A DNA stretch of 64,000 nt from positions 124,001 through 188,000 of the forward strand of contig NZ_JAIQXU010000001.1 of NCBI RefSeq assembly GCF_020166395.1. The letters run 5' to 3'. The notes under the pieces are model-generated. The model was not told the DNA's origin and did not search any database. It was given only the letters and a program-made list of their open reading frames with translations. A program made the position numbers and the translations under genes. The stretch comes from Deinococcus betulae (lineage in GTDB: Bacteria > Deinococcota > Deinococci > Deinococcales > Deinococcaceae). Below are positions 53,207 through 63,051 of the stretch, piece after piece. Each line of letters begins with the position of its first letter. The stretch's first letter is position 1.

Positions 53207-54537
53207 GTGACCTTTTTGGTATTCTCGCCCTGTTTTTTCTGGTGTTGATGAACGGCTTTTTCGTGGCCGCCGAGTTCGCCCTGGTGAGCGTGCGCCGCAC
53301 GCGCATCGACCAGCTGGCTGAGGAAGGCAACGCCACGGCGCGGGTTACCCAGCGCGCCCTACAAAATCTCGACCTGTACATCGCCGCCACCCAGCTGGGC
53401 ATCACCATGGCCAGCCTGGCGATTGGCTTTGTGGCCGAGCCAGCCATTGAACACCTACTGGAACCCCTGTTTCCCGAAGGCCAGTTCACGGAGGCGCAGG
53501 TCAAGGCAATCTCGTTTGGGGTAGCTTTTGCCATCAGCACCGTCCTGCACATCGTGTTCGGCGAGCTGGCGCCCAAAAGCTGGGCCTTGCAGCGCAGCGA
53601 GCAGGTCAGCCTGCTGGTCACGCGCCCCCTTCTGGCCTTCACCACGGTCTTCAAGTGGGCCATTAAGGGGCTAAATGCCCTGGGCAACGGGGTTGTTCGC
53701 GCCTTCGGCCTGCGCGGTGTGGCAGGACATCACACCGCCTACTCCGAAGAAGAAATCCGCATGATTGTCAGTGCGTCCAGCCAGGAAGGCGTACTGGAAG
53801 ACGACGAAAAAGAGCTGGTGTACAACGTCTTTGACCTCTCCGACACCACCGTGCGCGAGGTCATGACACCCCGGATCGAAATGGTGCTGGCCGACAGCGC
53901 CGCGCCGCTGCGCCGCCTGCTGGAAATGCACGCCGAACACGGCTACTCGCGTATTCCCGCCTTTCAGGACACGCCCGACAACATCGTGGGCATCGTGCAT
54001 ACCGGGGACGTGCTCGCCCACCTGGACACCCTGGACCATACCCTGATTGCCGACATCATGCGCCCGGTGTTCTTTGTGCCGGAAGGCATGAAGATCAAGG
54101 ACCTGTTGACCAAATTCCGCGACAAGAAAAGCCACCTGAGCATCGTGGTGGACGAGTTCGGTGGTACGGCGGGACTGGTCACACTGGAAGACGCCCTGGA
54201 AGAGATTGTAGGCGAAATCTACGACGAGACCGACGAAGAAGAATTGCCCATGATCGAGGTCATTGGTGAGGGCGTCTACCTAATGGACGCCAGCCTGACG
54301 GTGGGCGAGGTCGAGGAGCGGCTGGGCAGCAATATAGAAGACGGTGAGGGCGAATTTGATACCCTGAGCGGCTTCATGACTGGCTACTTTGGGGACATTC
54401 CCGAAGCCGGCCAGAGCTTCACCCACAACGGCTGGGCCTTCACGGTCGAGGCCGCTGACCAGCGCCGCGTGACGCGGGTGCGGGTGGAGCGCGCCCCGAA
54501 CACCGACCCGCTGGACCCCGAGGACACCCATGAGTAA
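53203..54537 (+). CDS. CNNM/CBS-pair membrane protein (CorC/HlyC family)
   Basis: A 444-residue protein. The N-terminal CNNM domain (about 1-190) has several membrane helices (FFLVLMNGFFVAAEFALVSV) and the 'VFGELAPKSWALQR' motif. Two CBS motifs follow (about 215-330: VREVMTPRIEMVLADS; IADIMRPVFFVPEG), then a CorC_HlyC domain to the end (FDTLSGFMTGYFGDIPEAG). Such proteins handle magnesium or cobalt balance, mostly as exporters. It overlaps cdd by 8 bases and is likely transcribed from the promoter at 53013. Confidence 0.9.
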   Translation: MSDLFGILALFFLVLMNGFFVAAEFALVSVRRTRIDQLAEEGNATARVTQRALQNLDLYIAATQLGITMASLAIGFVAEPAIEHLLEPLFPEGQFTEAQVKAISFGVAFAISTVLHIVFGELAPKSWALQRSEQVSLLVTRPLLAFTTVFKWAIKGLNALGNGVVRAFGLRGVAGHHTAYSEEEIRMIVSASSQEGVLEDDEKELVYNVFDLSDTTVREVMTPRIEMVLADSAAPLRRLLEMHAEHGYSRIPAFQDTPDNIVGIVHTGDVLAHLDTLDHTLIADIMRPVFFVPEGMKIKDLLTKFRDKKSHLSIVVDEFGGTAGLVTLEDALEEIVGEIYDETDEEELPMIEVIGEGVYLMDASLTVGEVEERLGSNIEDGEGEFDTLSGFMTGYFGDIPEAGQSFTHNGWAFTVEAADQRRVTRVRVERAPNTDPLDPEDTHE

Positions 54538-54967
54538 CGCCCTGAACCTGACCCCCGACCCCCAACTGCTTGAAGGCGCCAAAGCCGCGTTTAAGCAGGC
54601 GTACGCTCCTTACAGCAAGTTCCATGTGGGCGCCGCCCTGCGCACCAGTGATGACCGCGTGTATTTTGGCGCCAACGTCGAAAATGCCAGCTACGGGCTG
54701 GGCCGCTGCGCCGAGCAGAGCGCTGTGCAGGCGATGGCCACCGCCGGAGGCCGCGACTTTACCGACATCGTCGTGTATTCCGAAGCCTCGCCGCCCGCCA
54801 GTCCATGCGGTGCATGCCGTCAGGTGCTCTACGAATTTGCCCCCGACGCCCGCGTGGTCTGTGTCAACCAGCACGGCGAAGTGGTCAGCGGCTACGTGAA
54901 GGACTTTCTGCCCCACGGTTTTCGGCTGGAACAGCGCGACGACGGCCACGAAGTCAGCGTTCAGTAA
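54530..54967 (+). CDS. cdd: Cytidine deaminase
   Basis: A 145-residue homotetrameric-type cytidine deaminase that converts cytidine to uridine in salvage. The zinc site is formed by the Cys of GRCAEQSAVQ, whose Glu shuttles protons, and the two Cys of SPCGACRQVL. NVENASYGLG binds the ribose. The start overlaps the CNNM stop by 8 bases, so it is probably translated by coupling. Confidence 0.94.
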   Translation: MSNALNLTPDPQLLEGAKAAFKQAYAPYSKFHVGAALRTSDDRVYFGANVENASYGLGRCAEQSAVQAMATAGGRDFTDIVVYSEASPPASPCGACRQVLYEFAPDARVVCVNQHGEVVSGYVKDFLPHGFRLEQRDDGHEVSVQ

Positions 54968-54981
54968 AGACAGAAGAGCAT

Positions 54982-55525
54982 TCAGGGGCGGCGGCAAGCC
55001 GCCTCTTCCTTTGGTGCCAGCGTGGGCCAGTGATAGGCCAGCATAGTGGTCACGCTGGTCAGCACCTCAGCAGGCCAGGGAGGCCCGTCGGGAAGAACGG
55101 GCGCCAGCGCTCCTGCCGGGCCAAAGGTCAACGTGACCCGCAGGCAGACCGCCTGATCCTGAAGCCAGACCTGGTTGATCTGCCGGCCAAACATCCGCTG
55201 GCCCGCTTTTAGTCGTAGGTCGGGCACTACGCCACGCACTTGGCCCCGCAGGTTCCAGAGCCGCAGCGAGGGGTCCCCCCAGGCGGCGAGGTAGCGCCCG
55301 TCTGGTGTCCAAAAGGTGCCAGGAAGACCACGAGCATGCCACAGGGACTGCACATCACCAGTTGCCTTAACCAGAAAAAGGTCGCACCAGTCGGCATCAC
55401 TGGCCCTATGTGGGGCGAGTATCGGTGAACAGGTCGTCTGGCCCTGGGTCGCGCAGGGGCACCTGCACTGCGGTGCCACCGGGGAATGTCACGGAAAAGA
55501 ACAGGGCCGCCGCCAGCAGAAGCAT
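54982..55525 (-). pseudogene. Exported WD40/propeller-like protein disrupted by a frameshift
   Basis: The ATG at 55525 opens a signal peptide (MLLLAAALFFSVTFPGGTA) then VQVPLRDPGPDDLFTDTRP and stops with TAG at 55406-55408. In the +1 frame the next 130 residues read on to 54982 (DWCDLFLVKATGDVQSLWHA, GTFWTPDGRYLAAWGDPSLR). One extra base between about 55408 and 55430 splits an otherwise intact gene. 'TPDGRYLAAWGDPSLRLWNL' is a WD40/propeller blade. A TAGGCT box lies 5 bases before the ATG. This could be a true pseudogene, a programmed +1 shift, or an assembly error. Confidence 0.55.
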
Positions 55526-55585
55526 GAACCAGCCTACACAGCCTGGCCCAGCGCGCCGTCCGCCTTTGGCATGAAATATGAAAGC

Positions 55586-55610
55586 GGGAGAAGCCAGTGC
55601 GGCCTCTCCC
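55586..55610 (-). terminator. Terminator after the oxidoreductase at 55630
   Basis: GGGAGAGGCC pairs with GGCTTCTCCC on the minus strand with one mismatch and a 5-base loop, then CTTTCATATTT. It is 20 bases past the stop. Confidence 0.65.
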
Positions 55611-55629
55611 CTTTCACTCTTTCCGTGGC

Positions 55630-56478
55630 TTATTGCAATGCGGCGCGCACGCCCTCCGTCAAGGTGGTCGTAGGGCGGCCTATCAGGCGGCGCAGGTCAC
55701 CCGAATCTGTGTAGAGGTCGCCCTTTTCCAGGTGCACATCCGAGTCGGCCAGCATTTCGGCCAGGGCGTCCGGCAGGCCCACGCCACGCAGCATCTGGGC
55801 GTAGTCACCCTGCGACATGTTCTGATACACCACCGGGCGGCCACTCTGGACCTGCACCTCGGCGGCCAAGTCGCTGAGCGTAAAAGCCTCATCGCCGCCC
55901 AGTTCATAGACCGCATTGTCGTGGCCCGGCTGACTCAGCACGGCGGCGGCGGCCTCGGCGTAATCGGTGCGGCTGGCGGCGCTCACGCGGCCCTCGCCTG
56001 CACTACCAGCCACAGCGCCGTACTGCGCCGCCTGGGCCGGGTTGTAGTTTTCCAGATACCAGCCGTTACGCAGAAACACAAACGGCAGGCCAGAGGCGCG
56101 GATCAGGTCTTCAGTGGCCTTATGGTCGGCGGCCAGAGCAAGGCCCGAAGTGTCGGCGCGCAGAATGCTGGTGTAGGCCAGCAGATTGACCCCAGCGCGC
56201 ATAGCGGCGTCCACGACCTGCCGGTGCTGGCCCACACGGTCTTCAAAATCATTCGAAGAAATCAGCAGGAGTTTATCTACCCCTTGCAGCGCGGCGTCCA
56301 GCGTTTCAGGCTGCCGGTAGTCGGCCTGGCGCACCTGGACTCCCTGCGCCGCCAGTTCTGCGGCCTTGGCCGGGTTCCGCACCAGCGCAACGAGATTCTG
56401 GGCCGGCACGCCCAGTTTCAGCAGCGCGGCGATGGTCAGCTGGCCGAGGTGGCCGGTGGCTCCAGTAATGGCAATCAT
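55630..56478 (-). CDS. NmrA-like/QorB-type NAD(P)H:quinone oxidoreductase
   Basis: A 282-residue atypical SDR. The cofactor loop MIAITGATGHLGQLTIAALL is at the N-terminus; 'VALVRNPAKAAELAAQGVQV', 'RQADYRQPETLDAALQGVDK' and 'LNNGWYLENYNP' (here FLRNGWYLENYNPAQAAQY) match QorB/NmrA-like proteins. QorB reduces quinones with NADPH in E. coli; regulators of the group use the same fold. AGGAG with five bases to the ATG at 56478 supports this start. It is 84 bases downstream of an Rrf2-family gene, and the two probably form one stress-response unit. Confidence 0.85.
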   Translation of the reverse strand: MIAITGATGHLGQLTIAALLKLGVPAQNLVALVRNPAKAAELAAQGVQVRQADYRQPETLDAALQGVDKLLLISSNDFEDRVGQHRQVVDAAMRAGVNLLAYTSILRADTSGLALAADHKATEDLIRASGLPFVFLRNGWYLENYNPAQAAQYGAVAGSAGEGRVSAASRTDYAEAAAAVLSQPGHDNAVYELGGDEAFTLSDLAAEVQVQSGRPVVYQNMSQGDYAQMLRGVGLPDALAEMLADSDVHLEKGDLYTDSGDLRRLIGRPTTTLTEGVRAALQ

Positions 56479-56562
56479 ATGAACTCCTGAGGCTCGGAAC
56501 GCCGAACCAGCGACGAGAGGCGAGGGTGTAGGGAAAAAGTTGACAGGTCGGTGCAAAAAAAA

Positions 56563-56973
56563 TCAGGCAGGCTGGGCCAGAGCCTGGTGGATGTCAGACA
56601 GACAGATCTGGGCCAGCTGAGCCTCCAGAGCCGCCTGAGCCTGATCAAACACGTCGTCCAGCACCCCCTGAATACGCGCACCCACCGGGCAGGCTGGATT
56701 GGGTTTGCGGTGCCGCTTCAGGACCGTTTCTGGCGCGTCTACGGCGCGGTAGATGTCCAGCAGACTGATGTCCTGGGCCGGTCGGGTCAGCCGCGCTCCG
56801 GGGATGCCGCGCTGTGTAGTGAGCAAGCCAGCACGTCGCAGCAAGCCCGTCACCTGACGCACCACCACAGGATTCACCCCGACACTGCCCGCCATATCCT
56901 CAGAACTGAGCGGCTCGGGCGAGTCGTTCACCAGAGACAGGATATGGACAGCGATGGCGTACTGACTGTTCAT
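56563..56973 (-). CDS. Rrf2-family transcriptional regulator
   Basis: A 136-residue winged-helix regulator. The start MNSQYAIAVHILSLV and the recognition helix 'VGVNPVVVRQVTGLLRRAG' followed by 'LLTTQRGIPGARLTRPAQDI' are typical of Rrf2/YwnA. The three-Cys iron-sulfur motif of IscR is incomplete: one Cys in NPACPVG and one near 'AQICLSD'. Such incomplete members sense redox or electrophiles by thiol chemistry. The gene has an ordinary -35/-10 promoter and a GAGGAGG site, unlike most genes here. It probably represses itself and the downstream oxidoreductase. Confidence 0.85.
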   Translation of the reverse strand: MNSQYAIAVHILSLVNDSPEPLSSEDMAGSVGVNPVVVRQVTGLLRRAGLLTTQRGIPGARLTRPAQDISLLDIYRAVDAPETVLKRHRKPNPACPVGARIQGVLDDVFDQAQAALEAQLAQICLSDIHQALAQPA

Positions 56974-57003
56974 ACAGTGCCTCCTCTGGTAAGTCTCTTC
57001 GCC

Positions 57004-57041
57004 TTGTCATATTTTTATTTACAAGTAGCAGTTGTGTCAAG
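57004..57041 (-). promoter_or_regulatory. Promoter and candidate operator of the Rrf2 gene
   Basis: On the minus strand TTGACA (57041-57036) is followed by an AT-rich -10 region near 57013-57018. The dyad CTTGT-N13-ACAAG covers 57004-57026 across the -10, where a dimeric repressor would block RNA polymerase. Confidence 0.6.
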
Positions 57042-57074
57042 TGGCCAGGCGACTTCAGAAGAACGTCTTGTGAG

Positions 57075-57326
57075 CAGAGTGAGGAAGTTTGCTCAATCCT
57101 GCTCCAGAGCACCGAGGGCCTCGGTCAGTGGAAAGGTGCACACAAGATTGTGGTGACGGCCTCGCCGAGTGGCGTCAACACGGCTGAGGCCCAGGCCCTC
57201 ATTGTCATTCGGCGCAGTGGTAGCCGCGTGACCCACCAGAACCTCGGTTTTGGCCGCGCCGTGCAGAGCCCCTGCTCCACGCTGGACCTAATGGCCGAAC
57301 TGCGTCAAGCGCTGCTGAGCCGCTAA
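57075..57326 (+). pseudogene. Coding fragment without a start codon
   Basis: The frame ending at TAA 57324-57326 is open back through about 57015 with no ATG, GTG or TTG until GTG at 57150. From about 57075 its residues look like real protein (SILLQSTEGLGQWKGAHKIV; NTAEAQALIVIRRSGSRVTH; TLDLMAELRQALLSR). It overlaps nothing else. It is probably the end of a gene cut by a rearrangement, or a small gene beginning at GTG 57150. Family unknown. Confidence 0.35.
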
Positions 57327-57751
57327 GACGGGTGCCGATGCCGAGAGAAAACGTGCGCTGAGAGACGTGTAGTTGGTACATCGCCTTTTAGTTCTGTTAG
57401 CGCTGTAAACCGCAGACTAGGAATCAGACACTCTCAGGGCAGCGCAACCACAGAGCTCCAGCAGAGCCTAATGCCCTGCTGGAGTCGCAGTTGATGTTGT
57501 CTTAGCTGCCTAGCAAAAGGCCTGCGTCCTCCGCGCCTCTCACCCAGTTCCTGACGGATGACATCACTCTGGCTCACTTGGCCGCATAGCTACTCACCCT
57601 GGACCGTTTCGGAACTCCTCTTAACGGCTTCCGTCTGTTTTGTGTGCACATCAGAGCCTTCCCGATGTGCACCTCCACGCCCGTCAGCCCGCTTCTGCCC
57701 TTGTTCTCCTGACCGGATGAAGCCGTTTTTACAAACGCTTGAGTCGCCCTC
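57327..57751. other. No gene seen; one strong hairpin
   Basis: A 9-bp stem CTCCAGCAG/CTGCTGGAG is at 57456-57484. A frame around 57557-57715 looks somewhat coding (LDRFGTPLNGFRLFCVHIRA) but contains stops. It may be an insertion-sequence remnant, but I have no motif. Confidence 0.4.
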
Positions 57752-59065
<1,314 letters not shown>

Positions 59066-59197
59066 TGTGGGCCTCCGTGAGGTGTGAAAGGTGCGCCTCA
59101 CCGCCGCCGGCGAGGTCAGAAGAGAGTCGTCTGGGATGCCCTGCTGGGCGGGTCTTGCTGTAGGGGCATTGTGCGCCGGGCACCTGCACAAAAAGCG

Positions 59198-59246
59198 TGG
59201 TGTACCCATGACAGACCAGGGTACACCAGCGCCGCAAGTACACCAC
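59198..59246. promoter_or_regulatory. Inverted repeat upstream of aceA, likely operator
   Basis: TGGTGTACCC (59198-59207) and GGGTACACCA (59219-59228) are perfect inverted 10-mers with an 11-base spacer. A third half site GTACACCAC is at 59238-59246. The group is 133 bases from the aceA start, a place for an acetate- or carbon-responsive regulator. Confidence 0.6.
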
Positions 59247-59327
59247 CCCATGCCAACCAGCAGGGCGTCCAGCCGGTCTATGGACGCCCCCTCTGCCCTG
59301 TCCTGAAGCAATTCTCCAAATGACGCC

Positions 59328-59350
59328 GTCTGGAGAAGAGCCCTCCAGAC
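59328..59350 (-). terminator. Hairpin after the HAD gene
   Basis: GTCTGGAG and CTCCAGAC form a perfect 8-bp stem with a 7-base loop, 67 bases past the HAD stop. No T-tract. Confidence 0.4.
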
Positions 59351-59416
59351 AGCTCTAATCTCCGTCCTACTCGGCGAAATTTACTCGCTCTATTCGGTCA
59401 AAGAGATGTCCTCTTT

Positions 59417-60046
59417 TTAACCAATGCTCTCAGCGCTCAGCCAGTCGGCCAGCGCCGCCTCAAATTCAGCGTGGTGGTCGTGGTGGTACAGCATGCCGTG
59501 AAAGCCCGCCGCCTGCGCCGCGTCAATGTTTTCTTGCACGTCATCTACGAAAGCCACCTGCGCGGCCGGCACGCCCATGGCATCCTCTAGGGCCGCGAAG
59601 GCTTCGGGGGCCGGCTTCTTATGGCCCAGCTCGTTGCTAAACACCAGGGCGTCGAAACGGCCAAACCTTGGGTCGCGGCGCAGATGGTCACTGACCACCG
59701 GGTAGTTGTTGCTCAGCAGGCCCACGCGCACGTCAGCCGGCAGTTGCGCCAGCGTGGTGTACATGGGCGCGTTGTCATGAATACTGCCCAGATACAGCGG
59801 CTCGAACTCGCTGTACGGCAGCGTCAGCCCCGCCTCTTTCTGCAAAGTGGTCCAGAACTGTGGCAGAGTCCAGGCACCAACCTCAAGCTGCCGCACATGC
59901 CGGAAATAGCTCTCGCGCACACGCTCCACCGGCACCCCACTGCGCTCGGCCACGTTCTGGGTGCTGCGGCCGTCAAAAGTGCCCACAGTAAAGACCCCGC
60001 CCCAGTCGAAAGCAACGTGGCGCGGCGCGGCAGAAGGAAAGGTCAT
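59417..60046 (-). CDS. HAD-superfamily hydrolase
   Basis: A 209-residue HAD phosphatase. Motif I is HVAFDWGGVFTVG: the Asp nucleophile is kept, but the second Asp is replaced by Gly, which is usual in the YihX/epoxide-hydrolase-like branch. Motif II VGLLSNN, motif III GHKKPAPEAFAALED and motif IV VAFVDDVQENIDAA follow. YihX-like enzymes act on sugar phosphates, so a small phosphate ester is likely. The ATG at 60046 has no strong upstream signal. Confidence 0.85.
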   Translation of the reverse strand: MTFPSAAPRHVAFDWGGVFTVGTFDGRSTQNVAERSGVPVERVRESYFRHVRQLEVGAWTLPQFWTTLQKEAGLTLPYSEFEPLYLGSIHDNAPMYTTLAQLPADVRVGLLSNNYPVVSDHLRRDPRFGRFDALVFSNELGHKKPAPEAFAALEDAMGVPAAQVAFVDDVQENIDAAQAAGFHGMLYHHDHHAEFEAALADWLSAESIG

Positions 60047-60248
60047 GGGCCAGATTGTCGCGCACGGGAGGGGCTGGTCAGCCCAGTGCTGTGCAGACTG
60101 CGCCGCCTTATCTCTCCTCTTGACGTGCCAGACCTACGGCCGCCTTCCTGGCGCAGCAAGCGTTGAGAGGACAATCAGGCATTCAAAGAAGAAGTGAACT
60201 CTTTCTAGCTGCATCAGCTTCGAATCGCGTTCTCCAGTGTCAGGAGAA

Positions 60249-60914
60249 TTAGCCTTCCAGCAGCAGCCCTCGCCCTTCCCAGGCTTTCAGGTTCATGGTG
60301 TGCAGCGCCTGCCAGGGCCGCAGCCAGTCGTCTTCAGCGCCCATCTTTTGCCCCCGGCCGTGGCGCAGCACATGTTGCCGGTGACAGGCCAGCAGCTCGG
60401 CCGCGCCCAGACCGGGGTGGCGGTGCACATCCACTTCGGGGCCGGACGACGGGGACAGAGCGTGCGGCGCCCCCGTACTCAGCACGCAGGCAAAGCCACT
60501 GGCGCGGTCACGCAACCAGGTCAGCAGGTACAGGGAGGGCCAGCCGCCCCCAGCCGTTTCGGGCGTTTCGCTCCAGCGCACCGCCCCCGCAACCTCTGGT
60601 TCCAGCGTGTAGGCGCGCCAGTGCCGCGTATCGCTCAGGGTGGGCAGGTAAAAGGTGCCGTGCGCGGTGGCAGGCGCCGCCAGCAGGTCGGCGTGCAGGG
60701 CGGCCAGCGCGCGTGAAGCCTCGGGGCTGGCGCCCCAGGTGCGTTCGGGCAGGCGCTCGGCGCTCAGCTGTTCGGGTACCGTAGGCCCCGGCACCGCGCG
60801 GTCCACCAGTCGCGCGCGGCTCAGGTCGGGCAGCAGCGCCACAGCCTGCGCTTCACCGACCAACGTTTGCAGCTCCTCGTCGGTCAGGGCGGTCAGGTTC
60901 AGGCGGCGGGGCAC
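60249..60914 (-). CDS. Hypothetical protein, 221 aa
   Basis: I recognise no family. The N-terminus has a helical TDEELQTLVGEAQAVALLPD, the middle is rich in Trp and Tyr (ETAGGGWPSLYLLTWLRDRA), and the C-terminus has repeated His and Trp (PEVDVHRHPGLGAAELLACH; DDWLRPWQALHTMNLKAWEG). It could bind a metal or a nucleotide. No signal peptide. It starts with GTG at 60914, 7 bases from a TATGCT box, so leaderless. It is divergent from nrnA. Confidence 0.65.
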   Translation of the reverse strand: MPRRLNLTALTDEELQTLVGEAQAVALLPDLSRARLVDRAVPGPTVPEQLSAERLPERTWGASPEASRALAALHADLLAAPATAHGTFYLPTLSDTRHWRAYTLEPEVAGAVRWSETPETAGGGWPSLYLLTWLRDRASGFACVLSTGAPHALSPSSGPEVDVHRHPGLGAAELLACHRQHVLRHGRGQKMGAEDDWLRPWQALHTMNLKAWEGRGLLLEG

Positions 60915-60921
60915 ACGTCAC

Positions 60922-60986
60922 AGCATAGGGGACGGGTGTCACAGGCTTGGCACATGGCCCGCTTTCTGGGCTGTGGTCCTTATAGT
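60922..60986. promoter_or_regulatory. Divergent leaderless promoters
   Basis: TATGCT (minus, 60927-60922) is 7 bases from the GTG at 60914. TATAGT (plus, 60981-60986) is 7 bases from the nrnA ATG at 60994. Confidence 0.55.
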
Positions 60987-60993
60987 GGGCAGG

Positions 60994-61989
60994 ATGACGC
61001 GCACGCCCACCTATCACCAGCTCATGCAGCAGGTGGCCCAGACCCTGCTCTCTCATGACGGCCCCATTGTGGTGCTGTCCCACGAAAACCCTGACGGTGA
61101 CGCGCTGGGCAGCGTTCTGGGCCTGGCACGGGCCCTACGGGGGCTGGGCCGTGAGGTCTACGCCCCCATGACCACGCCGCGCTACCTGGCATTTGTTCCG
61201 CACCCCGGCGAACTGGATGAGCCGCTGACCAGCTGGCCGGCAGGCGCGCTGGCCGCCGTGTTGGATGTGGACAACAATGATCCCTCGCGGGTGGCCGGGG
61301 CCGATCTGAGTATGTTTGACGGCCCAGTCGTAAATATTGACCACCACGGCACCAATGCCCGGCAGGCCACGGCGGGCGTGGTCGAGCCGGGGATTCCCGC
61401 CGCCGCCATGATGGTGGCCGATCTGCTGGGCGCCATGAACGTGCCCCTGACCCCGGCCATTGCCACGCCGCTGATGCTGGGCCTGGTGACCGACACCGGC
61501 AGCTTCCGCTTTGACAGCGTGACCCCCGAGACCTTTGAGTGCGCCGCCGCTCTGCGCCAGGCCGGGGCCGACCTGGGCTGGCTGAGTGACCAGCTGGGGC
61601 GCAACCCACGCACCTACTACACGCTGCTGCGCGAGGTGCTGGGCACCCTGGAATTCCTGCACGGCGGGCGCGTGGTGCAGGCGCACGTCACCGAGGCCAT
61701 GCTGGAGCGCGCCGGCGCCGCCTGGGACGACGTGGAGAACTATGTGGGCACCCTGCGCAACGCCGAGGGGGCCGAGCTGGCGGTGATGCTCAAGGATTAC
61801 GGCGACCGAGTGAAGGTGTCGCTGCGCTCACGCGGCGCCCTGAGTGCCCAGAACATCGCGGTCGCTCTGGGCGGCGGCGGCCACGTGCCAGCGGCAGGCG
61901 CCACCCTAAATCTCCCCTATCCAGAGGCCCGCACGCTGCTGGACGCTGCCATTGCTGCCGAATTGGAGCGGGCCGGCGAAGTGGGCTAG
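60994..61989 (+). CDS. nrnA: NrnA-like DHH/DHHA1 phosphoesterase
   Basis: A 331-residue DHH phosphoesterase. The metal site is in HENPDGDALGSVLGL, DVDNNDPSRV, IDHHGTNARQAT (the DHH motif) and LVTDTGSFRF. The DHHA1 domain has RSRGALSAQNIAVALGGGGHV. NrnA degrades short RNA (nanoRNA) and also hydrolyses pAp. The ATG at 60994 is set by the TATAGT box 7 bases upstream; the long in-frame extension before it is the antisense of the neighbouring gene. Confidence 0.88.
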   Translation: MTRTPTYHQLMQQVAQTLLSHDGPIVVLSHENPDGDALGSVLGLARALRGLGREVYAPMTTPRYLAFVPHPGELDEPLTSWPAGALAAVLDVDNNDPSRVAGADLSMFDGPVVNIDHHGTNARQATAGVVEPGIPAAAMMVADLLGAMNVPLTPAIATPLMLGLVTDTGSFRFDSVTPETFECAAALRQAGADLGWLSDQLGRNPRTYYTLLREVLGTLEFLHGGRVVQAHVTEAMLERAGAAWDDVENYVGTLRNAEGAELAVMLKDYGDRVKVSLRSRGALSAQNIAVALGGGGHVPAAGATLNLPYPEARTLLDAAIAAELERAGEVG

Positions 61990-62023
61990 GGGAGCCAGAG
62001 CCCTGGCAACGCTACAGACATAA

Positions 62024-62057
62024 GCCCGGTCAAGCCGCATGGCTGACCGGGCCTTTC
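62024..62057. terminator. Bidirectional terminator between nrnA and the DegV gene
   Basis: GCCCGGTCAAGCC and GGCTGACCGGGC form a stem with one bulged base and a GCAT loop, then CTTTC on the plus strand. The minus strand has TTATG. Confidence 0.68.
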
Positions 62058-62069
62058 ACTGCGTTCAGA

Positions 62070-62915
62070 TCAGGTATGCAGAGGCTCCAGCGTAACGCCA
62101 ATCGTGCCTGGCCCGGCGTGGGTGGCCACGACCGCGCCAATGGGGTGGTCGCCCAGATCATCCAGTTGCAGGCCCGCCAGGCCGGCACGGACCTCCTGTA
62201 AGTAGGCCTCGCCACCGGGGGTGGACAGAAACGCCGCGCGGGCGCCGCCATGCTGCGCGGCATACTTGCGCACATGGTCCATGAGGTCCTGCATGGCTTT
62301 TTTGTGCCCACGCACGCGCCCGGCCGATTCCACACGCCCATTCTTGACCGTCAGAATGGGCTTGATGTTCAGCAGGCTGCCTAACAGCGCCTGCGCGCCG
62401 CCAATACGTCCATTGATCCGCAGGAAATCCAGGGTATCCACGGTGAACCGGATATCGGCGTGTTGCGACACGCGCTCTAGCTCCGCAACAATTTCGGGAA
62501 CCGTCTTGCCCATGTTAATGAGGTCAAGGGCGCGCAGCACCCGCATGCCCAGGCCCATACTGACCGACTTGCTGTCAATGACGGTCACGCGGTCCCCAAA
62601 GTCCTGGGCGGCCAGGCGGGCGCTGCCCACCGTCCCCGACATCTGCCCACTGATATGAATGCTCAGCACATGGTTAGCGGTGGCCAGGGCCTTGGTGTAG
62701 ACCTCGGCAAACTCGGCGGGGCTGGGCTGGCTGGTGCTGGGCGTTTTCTTGCCCGCTTTCAGGCCAGCGAAGAGGTCCGCCGGCGTGATTTCAATGCCGT
62801 CTTTGTGCATTTTGCCGTCAAACAGCACATACAGAGGCACACTGACGAGGCCGAGGTCGGCGCACAGCTGCGCGCTGAGGTCACTTGTGGAATCCGTGAC
62901 AATGGCAATAGTCAT
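62070..62915 (-). CDS. DegV-family fatty-acid-binding protein
   Basis: A 281-residue DegV protein. The start [20 protein letters not shown] holds the conserved 'TDS(T/S)xDL'; '[17 protein letters not shown]' and '[17 protein letters not shown]' are the other family marks, along with [13 protein letters not shown]. DegV proteins bind one fatty acid chain; some serve as the FakB partner of the fatty-acid kinase FakA. FakA is not in the window. The ATG at 62915 is 6 bases from a TAGTAT box, hence leaderless. Confidence 0.88.
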   Translation of the reverse strand: MTIAIVTDSTSDLSAQLCADLGLVSVPLYVLFDGKMHKDGIEITPADLFAGLKAGKKTPSTSQPSPAEFAEVYTKALATANHVLSIHISGQMSGTVGSARLAAQDFGDRVTVIDSKSVSMGLGMRVLRALDLINMGKTVPEIVAELERVSQHADIRFTVDTLDFLRINGRIGGAQALLGSLLNIKPILTVKNGRVESAGRVRGHKKAMQDLMDHVRKYAAQHGGARAAFLSTPGGEAYLQEVRAGLAGLQLDDLGDHPIGAVVATHAGPGTIGVTLEPLHT

Positions 62916-62921
62916 TCGCAG

Positions 62922-62927
62922 ATACTA
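62922..62927 (-). promoter_or_regulatory. Leaderless promoter of the DegV gene
   Basis: TAGTAT 6 bases before the ATG at 62915. Confidence 0.5.
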
Positions 62928-62934
62928 GCGTGAC

Positions 62935-63051
62935 GGAAGACACGTTAAGGCGCCGGCTGGAGCCATGATGGTCGGAAATGTCCAGGAAATCGGTCTCTGC
63001 CCAACGTCTGAAAAAGGCATACACCTCTTCTCGGCGCTCGCATTACGCAGC
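62935..63051 (-). pseudogene. Continuation of the 87-aa gene past two in-frame stops
   Basis: In the same frame as the upstream gene, after TAG and TAA, the DNA reads CERREEVYAFFRRWAETDFL, DISDHHGSSRRLNV. The residues look like real protein. Either the 87-aa gene once continued and was cut by two stops, or this is the end of a different small gene. Confidence 0.35.
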
